NCBI RefSeq assembly: GCF_032884065.1
Contig: NW_027062617.1
Span: forward strand, 930,001 to 994,000
DNA from: Artemia franciscana
Taxonomy: Eukaryota; Arthropoda; Branchiopoda; Anostraca; Artemiidae
Reading direction: 5' to 3'
Length of the DNA stretch: 64,000 bases
The notes beneath the pieces are model-generated. The model was given only the letters and a program-made list of their open reading frames with translations, was not told the DNA's origin and searched no databases. Below, piece by piece: positions 24,413 to 35,599 of the stretch; the first letter of the stretch is position 1; every line of letters starts with the position of its first letter. The position numbers and the translations under genes are program-made.

Positions 24413-24494
24413 TTCCATAACGATAAATAACAGTTCGAATACAGAATAATCCTTTTAATAAACAGTTAAAAAATAATAAACAAATATATAGGAT

Positions 24495-24526
24495 TTTTCA
24501 ATCACATGTACAGTGATTTTCATTAG
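24495..24526 (-). ncRNA. Degenerate hammerhead-like ribozyme core
   Basis: Core boxes CTAATGA (one change from CTGATGA) and GAAA flank a short stem with a TGTACAT loop. The G-to-A change in the conserved box should abolish cleavage. Confidence 0.35.
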
Positions 24527-24554
24527 CGGAAATACTAAAACTTTAGTATATCTG

Positions 24555-24590
24555 CTGATGACGATCACTGTATATGTGCTCAAAATATCC
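24555..24590 (+). ncRNA. Degenerate hammerhead-like ribozyme core
   Basis: CTGATGA is intact. Stem II, GATCAC/GTGCTC, has one mismatch, and the GAAA box reads AAAA. It is followed by TATCCAGTATATTG, which could form a minimal 3-bp stem III with an AUU cleavage site. Confidence 0.35.
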
Positions 24591-24659
24591 AGTATATTGT
24601 TTGATTGTTTTTTTTTTTTTTGTTCAAAGACTTATCCCTATTCAAACTGATATTTATCG

Positions 24660-24872
24660 TTATGGAAGATATCGGGATAACAAGAATTTAGGTTGAGAAC
24701 CTGAGGCGTGATTGATGACTACAACATTAGATTTTTGGTAACTGAGCTTCATTCTCTCCTGAAGCCAAACAGGATTGTTTGTACTTGAGCTAATAGCTAC
24801 AGTATGCGAGCTACGCATGTTCAACCATTTGTTTCTTCGACGGTTTTTCTGATCTCGAGTGAACAATTCTGC
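24660..24872 (-). pseudogene. C-terminal fragment of an element protein, possibly Penelope-like
   Basis: 70 sense codons open on the minus strand, ending at a TAA inside the terminal repeat of the hammerhead-like element. The peptide begins AELFTRDQKNRRRNKWLN and ends NHASGSQPKFLLSRYLP. It is basic and protein-like, with no start codon and a stop directly upstream. An ORF ending at a terminal repeat that carries hammerhead motifs is the arrangement described for Penelope-like retroelements. I could not confirm a GIY-YIG motif, because the catalytic part would lie upstream and is missing. The family assignment is inference. Confidence 0.4.
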
Positions 24873-25404
24873 TCAAACCCAGCAGAAGATAGTAGCCAAT
24901 TTCAAAAGAAAACCAAACTGAAATACAGAAGTGCCTTAAGCTGCGTTATAGTTCTCTGACCCTATCGCGAGAATGATTTAGAAAAATTAGAAATTTGAGT
25001 AAAAAAAGAGCAGTTTCCCTGGTCTGGAAAGTGCTGCTATCTACTGCTTCAGTCTATTTATTTTATATTCATTTTATTTGTCTATTTATATTCAGTCTAT
25101 TTGGTAATATTTGTCTTTTCACTTTCTTCTTTTTGGGCTAAACCAAGGCAATGGTTTCAGATTTGCCTCCTGAACATCAATACTTCTCCTACTGCTAAAA
25201 AATAATCGGAGCTTAGCATTTGATTCTTTCCTAGAAGGAATACCTTTGTCAGCGGTAAGAAATCAACTTTTGTGCAAAGATTTAAGGCTGATCAATAATC
25301 ACTGGCAAATTTATTAGTTTTTTTGGGAAAATATTCACTCATAGGATGTACATAATGAAAATGTTGACGTGTTGACAACTTCATTATTCTGATGCATATA
25401 AAAA
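24873..25404. other. No feature recognised
   Basis: AT-rich intron sequence. Confidence 0.5.
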
Positions 25405-27722
25405 CAAGAGCTAAGAGCTCATATGGCACTTGTGACGAGGTCGGAAGAGCCAAGAGTCAAGAGCTCATATGGTATGAGCTCTATCAAAATTCTAAGAATC
25501 AATGGCTTGACTTAAAAGGAAAATAAGAGGCTTAATGCCGGTCAGGATTTAAAAAAGAGCTCTAAGACACCAAGTCCTTCTCAAAATCAAAATTCATTAA
25601 GATCCGATCACCAAAAATGCCTCATTTTTTCTAAGTTTTCCTTCCCTTCAGCCCCCCAGATGGTTGAATCGGGAAAAATGATTTTATCAAGTCAATTTGT
25701 GCAGGTCTCTGACAGGCCTACCAATTTTAATCGTCCTAACAGGTCCAGTGGCACCGAGTTCGCTGAAGCACTGGACCCCTCTAACTCCCCCAAAGAGAGT
25801 TGATCCAGTGCAGTTACGACAATCACGTATCTATGACATTTGCTTATTCTACCCACCAAGTTTCATCCCGATCTCTCCACTCTAATCGTTTTCCAAGATT
25901 TCCGGTTTCCACCTCCAACTCCCCCAATGTCACCAGATCTGGTCGAGATTTAAAATAAGAGCTCTAAGACATGAGTTCCTTCTAAAAATCAACTTTCATT
26001 AAGACCCGGTCACCAGTTCTTAAGTTAAAAATGACTCAATTTTTTAATTTTTCCAAATTTACAAACACACCCCAACTGCCCCAAAGAAAGCAGATTCAGT
26101 CCAGTTATGTCAATCACGTATCTAGGACTTGTGCTTATTCTTCCCACCAAGTTTCATCCCGATCCCTTCACTCTAAGCGTTTTCCAAGATTTCTCGTTTT
26201 CCCCTCCAACTCCCCCAATATCACCGGATACTGTCGGGATTTAAAGTAAGAGCTCTAAGACACGAGGTTCTACTAAATATCAAATTTCATTTAGATCCGA
26301 TCACCAATTCGTGGTCTTTTTTTATCTTTTCCTCTCCCTCCAGCCCCCCAGATGGTCAAATCGGGGAAAAGACTGTTATCAAGTCAATTTGTGCAGGTGC
26401 CTAACAAGTCTATGAATTTTCATCGTCCTAGCATGTCCAGAGGCATCGAAATCGCCAAAGCACTGGAAATCCCTCCCCAGCTCCCCGAAAGAAAGCGGAT
26501 CCGTTTCAATTATGTCAATACGTAACTAGTGCTTATTCTTTCCATCAAGTTTCATCCCGATCTCTCCACTCGAAGCGTAATCCAAGATTTCCGGTTTCCA
26601 AGAATTTTGTTTCCCCCCTCCAACTCCTATGTCCCCGGATCCAATTCGAATTGAAAAGGGGGCATCGGAGACATCAGATCTTTCTATATATCAAGTTTCA
26701 TCAAGATCCGATAACCCATTCGTAAGACATAGATACCTTAATTTTCACGTTTTCCAAGATTTCCGGTTTCCCCCTCAAACTCTCCTCACTGTCACCGCAT
26801 CTGGTCGAGATTTATAATAAGAGCGTTGAAGCAAAAGATCTTTCTAAATATCAAATTTCATTAAGATCTGATCACCCGTTCGTAAGTTACAAATACTTCA
26901 TTTTTCTAAATTTTTCCGAATTGCCCCCCCCCCCCCACCAAACCCCCCCAAAGAGCACGGATTCGGTTTAGTTATGTCAGTTACATATTTTGGACTTGTG
27001 CCTATTCTTCCCACCAAGCTTCATCCTGATCTCTCCACTCTGAGTGTTTTCGAAGATTTTCGGTCCCCCTCCACTTCAACTCCCCCCAATGACACTGGAT
27101 CCGGTCGGTATTTAAAATAAGACATCTGAAATACGAGGTCCTTCTAAACATGAAATTTCATTAAGATCCAATCATTCTTTCGTAAGTTATAAATACCTCA
27201 ATTTTCTAATTTTTAGAATAAGCCCGCCCCCCCCCCAACTCCCCAAAAGAGAACAGATCCGTTCCAGTTGTGTTAATCATATACCTAAGATTTTCGCTTA
27301 TTTTTCCCACCAAGTTTCACCCCGATCCCTCCACTCTATGCGTTTTCCAAGATTTTAGGTTTCCCTCTTTAACTCCCCTCAACGTCACCAAATCAAGTCA
27401 CAATTTAAAGTAAGAGCTCTGAGACACGATATCCTTTCAAATATCAATTTTCATTAAGATCCGATCACCCGTTCGTAAGTTAAAAATACCTCATTTTTTC
27501 TAATATTTCCGAATTAACCGTCCCTCCACTCCCCTTCCCCAGATGATCGAATCAGGAAAATGACTATTTCTAATTTAATCTGGTCTAGTTCCTGATACGC
27601 CTCCAAAATTTCATCGTCCTAGCTTATCTGAAGTGCCTAAACTAGCAAATCCGGGACAGAAAGACAGACAAAGCGACAGAATTTACGATCGCTATATGTC
27701 ACTTAGTAAATATCAATTGCCA
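25405..27722 (+). mobile_element. R2 element, full length but diverged
   Basis: Starts 'acaagagctaagagctcat' and ends at the 'cgatcgctatatgtcactta' block followed by a decayed hairpin ('gtaaatatcaattgccat'). Between them lie five or so tandem units of roughly 300-470 bp, each with 'accaagtttcatcccgatc', 'gcgttttccaagattt', 'tttcattaagatccgatca' and 'cgtaagttaaaaatacctca'. C-rich runs (cccccaactccccc) recur. It encodes no protein. The motif ATATGGCACTTG-like occurs near both ends. Non-autonomous; a Helentron-type relationship is possible but unproven. Confidence 0.7.
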
Positions 27723-28059
27723 TAAAAAAAAGGATAATAATTGTGTAAAACTTTGAGAAAAGTTCTAATTGGCTACAAAAACAAGGTAAATTCTGACCAA
27801 TTCCAAGCTCCATTAAGCCTTTCCATCACTAACTCTCTATGAAAAGGGAAGGAGAGTATTAACATCTTTAAATTGGAAACTTGTGATAATCTTTACATCT
27901 TTAACTGGAGATACAAAATAGGTGTGTATCCCCTAGAACATCCTCCCTCCCAAAATCTTCTTAGCCTAAAAGTAGGCATACCGTAATTTGTTTAAATCAT
28001 AGAGGTTCAATTACCGGTGCAGACCGAGTTACTAGAGACCTAGCGTGAACCACATTGCG
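27723..28059. other. No feature recognised
   Basis: AT-rich intron sequence. Confidence 0.5.
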
Positions 28060-28240
28060 TGATACTCACACCAGCATCCTTCCCACATCCCATCACCAAA
28101 TTCTTAGCAGAAAGAATGGCTTTTATTATGTCCGATGTGGGAGCATGCAAATGACAATGCGTAGCTGATGTGGCCTCGGGTGATTTGATGCTGCAATCAG
28201 TTGTTACCAATAGTGATATCCACCTGTAATATTGTCCATC
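28060..28240 (+). mobile_element. Diverged LINE 3' tail
   Basis: 'gatgtggcctcgggtgattt' followed by 'gctgcaatcagttgtta' aligns with the 3' end of the LINE at 46470-50745 (gttggcctcgtgcggcttgg, then ctgcagtgagttgttagtag). The antisense open frame here is an artefact of that homology. Too diverged to define ends. Confidence 0.4.
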
Positions 28241-28630
28241 CACCTGTTATAATTCCACAGATTTTAGATAACTTGAAGTGTGCATTTACAAATCCAAGGA
28301 GCTGTGACAAGCTTTGATATTACTTTAAGGCATTTAGTTAGCCACTTTTCCACACACTGAGCAGCAGTTCCAAAGTTTCCACAGCCAAAAATATCGGTAT
28401 ATTCAAGTTATAACAAACCTGAACCCAAGAAGAAACAGAGTCTGTGATAAAGGGTTGCTAATTGAATCATCAATTTCAACCATACTGTTTTTTTTTATTT
28501 ACTAAGCTTAAAAAGAGAATACTAAATTTTTCCTTGAATTTGTACTCCTTTTTTTTTATCAAAACAAAGATCGAATTTGGTGACAAAATTATTGTCACCA
28601 AAGTCATATAAAGTCAATATAAAGTCATAC

Positions 28631-28840
28631 TTCGTTTTGAAAATCTTAAAGCAGATAGGACATCGCTTTGAATCATCCTCCGTGTCATGAACTTTCTTCA
28701 AATGTTCTCTTCTTAACTTTTCTTTCAAAAATTTTGCACCACATACAGAACAGGAATAATCATGAGTCGTAGTTGCCAGATGCCTCTCCAAAGCTTGTTT
28801 TTTTCTATAACGGATTCCACATAGATTACAAATGTGTTCC
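28631..28840 (-). CDS. C2H2 zinc-finger gene, exon 3 of those visible
   Basis: 210 nt: one G completing a split Gly codon (GG|G), 69 codons, and a trailing AA. The acceptor is TTTTTGTCTAG at 28841 and the donor is ACGAA|GTATGA at 28630. It holds two complete fingers: Cys4, Cys7, His20, His26 (x5 between His) and Cys30, Cys33, His46, His51 (x4). An acidic linker (DTEDDSK) and the first half of a third finger (Cys60, Cys63, KIFKT) follow. That half-finger is finished by exon 19438-19619, giving a textbook C-x2-C-x12-H-x3-H unit. The uneven His-His spacings suggest a diverged array rather than a KRAB-type tandem array. Reading past the donor into a Leu/Phe-rich tail is intron. Confidence 0.88.
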
Positions 28841-28878
28841 CTAGACAAAAATATTTAAAAATATATGTGTTCCCTAGA
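28832..28878 (-). repeat. 14-bp direct repeat duplicating a splice acceptor
   Basis: ATGTGTTCCCTAGA (plus strand) occurs at 28832-28845 and 28865-28878, exactly 33 bp apart. On the minus strand both copies read TCTAG|GGAACACAT. The inner copy is the inferred acceptor of exon 28631-28840. Use of the outer copy would keep frame but meet a TAA after five codons. Confidence 0.85.
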
Positions 28879-29699
28879 AACAATATGGCTTGAACTAAAG
28901 TAATTAAAGTACTAACGTAAAAGTATTGAAATCACTGCTAAAGGAATGAAAATCAAATCAGCAAAAATAAACTAGAAAACAAGTTTCGGTTATTCTTTAT
29001 AAGAATAGGGCTAATTTTGGCTAAAAAAATAAATGGACATCTGGAAATATAAACACTTGAAAAAGTAGACCATCTTCTTATTATTTTTTTCACGAATACA
29101 AATTTTAAAAAATACATCCTGTCTGAGGAAGCGCACTATTATGAGTAATATTGATAGTAGTAATAGTATAGTACAATAATAGTAAATGCACTAAATGGCA
29201 GCTACAAGAATAAAGACAAAACCAGCACAAGTGTACCAGGAAATGAGTTCAGGCCATTCGTCATATGATGGGAGTCAAACGTATCTAATTTTGACCTATT
29301 CCAATCTAATCGTACCATCAGCCCAGCGGAGTCACGTATGTAGGGGAGGCGGGCGCCCCTCTCAATATTTTCAACCAGTCGATCAAAAACGTTGTCAGTC
29401 AAATAGCGGTAATTTATTTCTCTTTTTATTAGGTAAATAAGCTGGTGGAAATATATGACGTAAAATCTATGAAAAAAGAGCCGCAGATGAAAATCCCCCC
29501 AGTAAAAGATGGTGCTGAAATTTTCACAGAAAAACACTCGAAAACGGAATTCCCATGGTGAATTATTGAAGCCAAAATAACCCAAAGCATTTACTACAAC
29601 TGACTAGTGTCACCATTAGACAGGCGCCAAATGGAGACAGGCGTCAAATGGAGTGGTTGTTGTGGCTCGTGTCTGGAACTTCAGTTCTGTCGATAATTG
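28879..29699. other. Intron sequence, no feature recognised
   Basis: Part of the 22.2-kb intron 28841-51009. An antisense open frame (29202-29585) is Phe/Tyr-rich with no recognisable motif. Confidence 0.5.
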
Positions 29700-30030
29700 A
29701 ATTATAAAAACATTTTTTTTTCTACTGAAAATAAGAAGCCACAATAAGACTTAAAATGAAAAGAAAATACTTCGTTAATGAGGGGGGGGAGCCCCATCAG
29801 TCGTTACTCGCTTTAGAGAGACTTTTTTATTCCAATTCAGCGGCCATTGTGTTTAGCAGTCGCTCTTAATAAATTGCGACACAAAGTCAAACTTTAGCCT
29901 AAAGAGCAGTGATTGAGGACCGAGCTGCCTCCCCCGCCACATATGCGGAGTAATTTCTGTTCGTTTCAAGTTTTAACCTGGTTCCTTTCTTAAATTTGAA
30001 AATACTTTCTTTTTATTTAATTTATGATCG
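29700..30030. mobile_element. R1 arm-type foldback, diverged
   Basis: The left arm 'ctgaaaataagaagccacaa...acttcgttaatgagg' and the right arm 'cataTGCGGagtaatttctg..cgtttcaagttttaa' form the same inverted arrangement as 57405-57668, with a middle 'gtcaaactttagcctaaaga'. Diverged relative to the other copies. Confidence 0.6.
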
Positions 30031-30470
30031 TTTTTTCCGATCATGCCCAGATCTAGTCAAGAATTGATGTGTGCTACTGACCACCATAAACCTCTGACTT
30101 TTTTATGTTCAATTTTATATATTAATAATTGCGAATTGATAAGTATCGTCCCACTCTTTAAATTTTGCTGCTTAAGAATTAAATGGGTAGATTACAATAT
30201 AAATTTTACCCAAAATTTTATTATTTTGTCAAAAGTTTAGATGAGCAGTAGTTTGTTAACCCTAAATAATATTTTTGTAACAGAATTTTGGGTGAACGAA
30301 AAGGGGTATCAATTGTTCATATGGATGGAAATTCGGCTTGACTTTTGATCTCCTTTGCGACTGAAGCCCCTGCAACCTCTATAGTATGACCCGCTGATGT
30401 ATAAATGCACACATGTTTGATTACATTTAATTACTGTGCATAACATTTAAAATCGCTGAAAACGAAGCTC

Positions 30471-30589
30471 CTGGTAGCACTCCCCCCCACAAGAAATTTA
30501 CTGGCAAGGCTCATAAATTCCCACTACACCTGGTAGCACTCCCCCCCACAAGAAATTTACTGGCAAGGCTCATAAATTCCCACTACACC
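30471..30589 (+). repeat. Perfect 59-bp tandem duplication
   Basis: Two apparently identical units starting 'ctggtagcactccccccca' and ending 'cccactacac'. It lies just left of an R1 terminus. Identity suggests a recent duplication or an assembly artefact. Confidence 0.9.
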
Positions 30590-30602
30590 ATTTCCACCTC
30601 TG

Positions 30603-31765
30603 TCAAACAGTTCGTGGTAACGAACTGTAGTAAGGAGCGACCCGGCTCAATAGTAAACGAAACTCTAAAAAACGGAATTTCGATGCTAAAAGATACATCA
30701 AAAGAATCGAATTTTCATGCTGATTCTAAATATATAAGTTTCATCAAATAATCTTTGTCGTCAAAAGTTACGAGCCTGAGAAAATTTGCCTTATTTTGGA
30801 AAATAGGGGGAAACACCCTCTAAAAGTCATAGGATCGTAACGAAAATCACACCATCGCATTCAGCGTATCAGAGAACCCTATAGTAGGAGTTTCAAGCTC
30901 CTATCTACAAAAATTTGGATTTTTTTTTGCCAGAAGACAGATCACGGGTGCGTGTTTATTTTTTTTTTTTTTCCCCAGGGGTCATCGTATCGACCAAGTG
31001 GTCCTAGAACCTCGCAAGAGGGCTCATTCTAACGGAAATGAAAAGTTCTAGTGCCCTTTTTAAGTGAAGAAAATTGGAGGGCACCTAGGCCCCCTCCCAC
31101 GCTCATTTTTTTCCCAAAGTCAACAGATCAAAATTTTGAGATAGCCATTTTGTTCCGCATAGTCGAAAACCATAATAACTATGTCTTTGGAATGACTCAC
31201 TCCCCCGAAGTCCCTGGGGGAGGGGCTGCAAGTTACAAACTTTGTTCAGTGTTAACATACAGGAATGATTATTGGGAGGTGTACAGAAGTTTTCAGGGGG
31301 ACTTTTTTGGTTTGGGGTGGGGTTGAGGAGAGGGGCTATGTGGGAGGATCTTACCTTGGAGGAATACGTCATGGGGGAAGAGAAATTCAATGAAAAGGGC
31401 GCAGGATTTTCTAGCATTATTATAAAAAAAAAAAACAATGAAAAAATAAACATGAAAAGTTTTTTCAATTGAAAGTAAGGAGTATCATTAAAACTTAAAA
31501 CGATCAGAGATTATTACGCATATGAGGGGTTCTAAAAATACTTTAGCATAAAGAGTGAGGTATTTAGGAGAAGATAAATACCTTGCTCTTTATACTAAAG
31601 TATTTTTAGTAATTTCAACTATTTATTCTACGGCCTTTCTGATTCAGGGGTCATTCTTAAAGAATTGGGACAAAACTTAAGATTTAGTGTAAAGAGAGAG
31701 GTATTAACGAGGGGACAAACCCCCTCATATACATAATAAAAAATATAAGAATATAAAAGTTTATG
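30603..31765 (+). mobile_element. R1 element, 3'-truncated
   Basis: Begins at the R1 terminus (TCAAACAGTTCGTGGTAACG) and runs collinearly with 55979-57150 through 'gggggaaacaccctc', 'cagagaaccctatagtagg', 'cagggggactttttt', 'catgggggaagagaaattc' and 'actgaaag..aaggagtatc' to 'cccctcatatacataataaa'. It stops where LINE-like sequence begins. No coding capacity. Confidence 0.75.
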
Positions 31766-31924
31766 GTCAATTGAGGAAAGGCTCAGCACAGGTAGTTGAA
31801 GCACCTCTCATCCTTGTCCAGAACGTGCGTGAACTGTTTCATGAATACAAGCATCATGTGTAGCGGCGGGATCAATATTTTCTCCTGGTCAATAAGAGGT
31901 TCGTTTATGATGTTTATCGCCCCA

Positions 31925-32560
31925 GGTACTAACCGTTCTAGTGCCAGACACTTTTTCTTTACATAGTTCTGGGCCGAAAAGGACAATCTCCGGCAATCTG
32001 TCATCCTTCCTTCGCACAACGTACCCTAGCCATCTCAACCTTTCCCTTATTATAGCTTTAAAAGGCAGGATTGAACCACATTTTTCGTACAGCCTACTGT
32101 TTAAAGTACGGCCTTCTTCTGCTTCCTCCACTTTTCGGAGTGCCCATGCTTCAGAGCCACATTTAACCTCTATCATCACTATCGCTTCTAATCTTAGTAT
32201 GCAGACTTATCTTCCAATTCTTCCAAACTTTTGTTTTTAACTGTAAAAAAAACCACACTGAGCCTTGGTTATTCTACTTTTAACATATTCACTGCCCCCA
32301 CCGTCTTTACTAATAATACTAGCAAGGCAAGTGAAGCTGCCCGCCTGATAAATCTTTTCGTTACCCAAAGTCACCTTTTGATATTCGCTTATTCCTAGCC
32401 TTAGTGACTTAGTCTTCTTAACATTAATTTTCAAACCTGTTGAAGCACCCTGAACTCGCAAAACCTCTAAAAGTTCATTCGTTTTGCTCTCATTTTCATC
32501 TAAGATGCTTAAATCATCAGCATAATCGAAGTCCAGGAAAGTTTTTCCTCCCCATTTGAT
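31925..32560 (-). pseudogene. LINE reverse-transcriptase fragment with intact YADD
   Basis: The minus-strand reading from 32555 gives KWGGKTFLDFDYADDLSILD (the YADD catalytic box of reverse transcriptase), then ELLEVLRVQGASTGLKINVK, TKSLRLGISEYQKVTLGNEK, a frame change, EVKCGSEAWALRK, KCGSILPFKAIIRERLRWLG and VRRKDDRLPEIVLFG. It belongs to the same family as 46470-50745 and 37990-38425. Frame breaks and missing ends make it inactive. The YADD motif is intact, unlike the other copies in the window. Confidence 0.8.
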
Positions 32561-32579
32561 TAAATAAAAAAAAAATCTA

Positions 32580-33925
32580 CTGAAAGCTAAGGAACAAGGT
32601 AAGAAAGCTAAGGAGCAACATTTAAACTTAAAACAAACAGGAATTATTCCATGTATGAGGGGGATCGCCCCCTCCTCAATGCATCTCTCTTAACACTATA
32701 GTTTTTTTTTTAATACTTTTAAAAAAGGTTCTTTTGAACTGAAAGCTAAGGAAGCAGCATTTAAACTTAAAACGAACAGAAATTATTCCGTGTATGAGAG
32801 GAACCGCCCTCCTTCTCAATGCATCTCTCTTCACGCTACAGTTTTCTTTCTGGGGGGGGGGGAGCTCGCTGCTCTCCAATAATTTTTGACTTTTAAAAGG
32901 GCACTAAAACTTTCAATTTCCAATCGAACAATAAAACATGATTAATAAACTTGATAAACAAAAAAAACCACAGCCCTCGGCGCAAGGGCTTTAGGTTATT
33001 GCAAGGTAGCCATTGTTAAAATTTAAGGTTTTTATAGAAGGAATTGTTGTAAAAACTTCGGAGAAGGCTCATTGGATTGGAAATTGAAATTTCGAGTTCA
33101 ATTTTAAAGAATCAACGATAATCAGAGGACAATCAGTGTCTCCCTCTTAACCGTCATTTTCCCCCCAAGCGCATCCGATCAAAATTGAAAAAAATGATTT
33201 TTCTCAACATAGTCTAAAGGGGGGGGGGTTGCTCATTCGACCGGAAATCAAAAGAGAAAGAAGACTTTGTTGTCAAAGGTCGTCAACCGCTTCGAAAAGA
33301 AAGGCAACATACAGCGAAATGGAATTTCGACAAAAATCCAAACTGTGAACCAAAATCCTTTCCCTGGACATACGAAAAAGTGTTTTTATTTAATTTCTAT
33401 GTTATTTTTCCTTTTGCTTTGCCTGATTTCAAACCGATTAACATGTTCGTGAAACTAGTACTTCAAAAAAGTTCGTTTGAACTGAAAGCTAAGGAGCAAC
33501 ATTTAAACTAATAACGAACAGAAATTATTCCGTGTATGAGGGGGACCACCCCCTCATCAATGCACCTCTCTCTTCACGCTAGATTTTTTTTAGTACTTTT
33601 AAAAAAGGTTCATTTGAACTGAAAGCTAAGGAGCAACATTTAAATTTAAAACGAACAGAAATTACTCCGTGTATGAGGCGGACCGCCCCCTCCTCAATAC
33701 ATCTCTATTCACGCTACAGTTTTTTTTAATACTTTTAAAAAAGATTCTAATACTACTTAAATGGCCCTTGTGTTTAAGGAATCATTCTTAAAGAATTGAG
33801 ACAGAAGGTTAAACTTTAGCGCAAGAAGCGGGGTATTGAGGAGGGGGCTGCCCCCTCCCCTCATATGGTAATAATTTCTGCTCGTTATAAGTTTTAATGC
33901 TGCTCCTTACTTTCAGTAGGAAAAA
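32580..33925. repeat. Cluster of R1 arms in direct and inverted order
   Basis: At least four direct copies of 'actgaaagctaaggagcaac...ttaaacttaaaacgaacag' followed by 'ccccctcatcaatgcatctctct' start near 32580, 32739, 33479 and 33617. An inverted copy lies at about 33775-33920 ('tttagcgcaagaagcggggt...taatttctgctcgtt'). The spacing suggests tandem growth of the R1 foldback arm. Not coding. Confidence 0.7.
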
Positions 33926-34499
33926 TTGTTTTTTATTTAATTTCTGATTGTTTTTCAAATAATCCCAGGAAATTCACCCCCCCCCCCTGTGAAGATTCCT
34001 CCGTACGAAGTTCCTCAAACGTAAAATCTTTGCCACTGTCATATTACCCCCGGACAATTCCATCCTGTGAATTCCTCCCACAAAATTTCTTGCTTACGAT
34101 TCCGCCTAACAAAAATACTCCTTAGCATACTTTCATTTTAAATAAGGTTTGTTCTGACAGTTTTTCAGGTCATGATGGAATCCCCAATCCCGTGTGGAAA
34201 ATATATCCAGGAAATACCCCCCCCCCCCCATTGAAAATTTTGTCCTATGGAAAATTTCCCAATGGAGAATTTCTCCTGGCAAAAATTCCCCCATGGAAGA
34301 TTTATCCTGCGGAAAATCTCGCTCCCCTATTTAAAATCCCCAGAGACTTCCAACTCCTCGCACGGGCGAAAATTTCCCCCAACAATTCCCCTGGAGCATC
34401 TCCACATATAAAATGGGGTCGCCAACAGGAAAGTAAGACAAATAAAACAAATTTTGTACATGAATTCTGGCAAATTCCCCCTATGTAAAATTTCGCCTT
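33926..34499. repeat. C-run-rich degenerate repeat
   Basis: Short phrases such as 'aaattcctcc', 'ggaaaatttcccc' and 'gaaaattccc' recur with C-runs. The pattern resembles the middle of R1 (the 'catgggggaagaaaatttcc' zone) expanded and decayed. The 98-codon Pro-rich frame across it is an artefact. Confidence 0.45.
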
Positions 34500-34815
34500 G
34501 GAAACTTCAAAATTTTTACACTGTTAAAGATGGGAGCTAGAAAACTCTGTAGAAGAGTTCTCTGATACACTGAAGCTGATGGTGTAATTTTGGATAGGAC
34601 TCCTTGATTTTTGGGGGATGTTTTCCCCTTTTTTCAAAAAACAAGCAAACTTTACCGGGCTCTTAGCTTTTAATGATAACATTAAACTTTGTAAATTTTA
34701 TATTTTTTTAAACCAATGTAAAAAAAAAAATTCTTTTGATGTAACTATTGTTATCAAAATTCTGTTTTTTTATAGTTCTGATTACTACAATAGTCAAACA
34801 GTTCGTTACCACAGA
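34500..34815 (-). mobile_element. R1 terminal fragment, diverged
   Basis: In minus orientation: 'gaagagttctctgatacactg', 'gggggatgttttccccttttt', 'ttcgttacca' near the R1 terminus. Diverged from other copies. Confidence 0.55.
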
Positions 34816-35095
34816 TTTTTTGACAGTTAAATAATTAAGTTGCATGAGAAATCTTCTACTGTCAGTTCACACGAATACATTCAGCCTTGGGCTCACCCTC
34901 AACAAACAAAATAACATCGTGCGTCATAAAATAAACAAATCCACGAACGGCGCGAATTGCCGCCAATTAAATGGAAAAAAGAAAAGAGAAAAAATAAATA
35001 ACATAAAATATAATTAGCAAGAGCTATTATTATTTAAACCTAACGAATGTCTTTTTGGGCTTTTTTAAAGTAACCAAGAGCATAGGAATCCCGAA

Positions 35096-35595
35096 CAAAC
35101 AATTTGTGGAAAAGAACTGTAAGTAAAAAGCGACTTTGCCCAATATTAACCGAAACACTAAAAAAAAGGAATTTTGATAACAACTAATTTATAAAAGATT
35201 AGCTTTTAACGATGATTCCAATTACGGATATAAATTCATTAATCTAGATGTTATACATCAACCGCTTCGAACTCGAGAAAGTTTGCCTGATTTTGGGAAA
35301 AAGGCGAAACGTCCCAAAAAAATCAAGTGATTTTGAAAATGAAGTGATCTTGAAAATGACGCCATTTGATACAGTATATTAGGCAACCCTACTATAGAGG
35401 TTCGAACTCTTACCTACAAAAATGTAGAATTCAGCATTTTTGCCAGAACACATCACGGATGTGTGTTCATTTTTATCTTTTTGATCTGTTCCTTAGGGGC
35501 GATCGTATCGAACCAATTGTCCTAGAGTATCAGAAGAGGGCTCACTTGAACGGATTAATTAAAAGCTCTAGTGCCATTTTTAAGTGACCTAAAAA
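35096..35595 (+). mobile_element. R1 terminal fragment, diverged
   Basis: Starts 'caaacaatttgtgg' and continues through 'gggcgatcgtatcgaacca', 'agagggctcacttgaacgg' and 'gtgccatttttaagtgacc'. It ends abruptly at the next feature. Together with 34500-34815 it forms a back-to-back pair with termini facing each other. Confidence 0.6.
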
Positions 35596-35599
35596 ATTT

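Larger units (their letters stand above)
24413..24667. mobile_element. Palindromic element with hammerhead-like cores, copy 1
   Basis: The two ends are inverted repeats (TTCCATAACGATAAATA... and its complement). Each arm carries a hammerhead-like core. The plus strand has CTGATGA at 24555-24561, then GATCAC, a TGTATAT loop, GTGCTC and AAAA. The minus strand (24526-24495) has CTAATGA, ATCAC, loop, GTGAT and GAAA. Both cores deviate from consensus, so this copy is probably inactive. It begins exactly where the minus-strand open frame 24660-24872 ends. It is homologous to the element at 45355-45658. Confidence 0.6.

Noticed and set aside
28040..28243. 67-codon minus-strand frame
   Set aside because: Its plus strand aligns with the 3' end of the LINE at 46470-50745, and the same kind of antisense frame occurs there.
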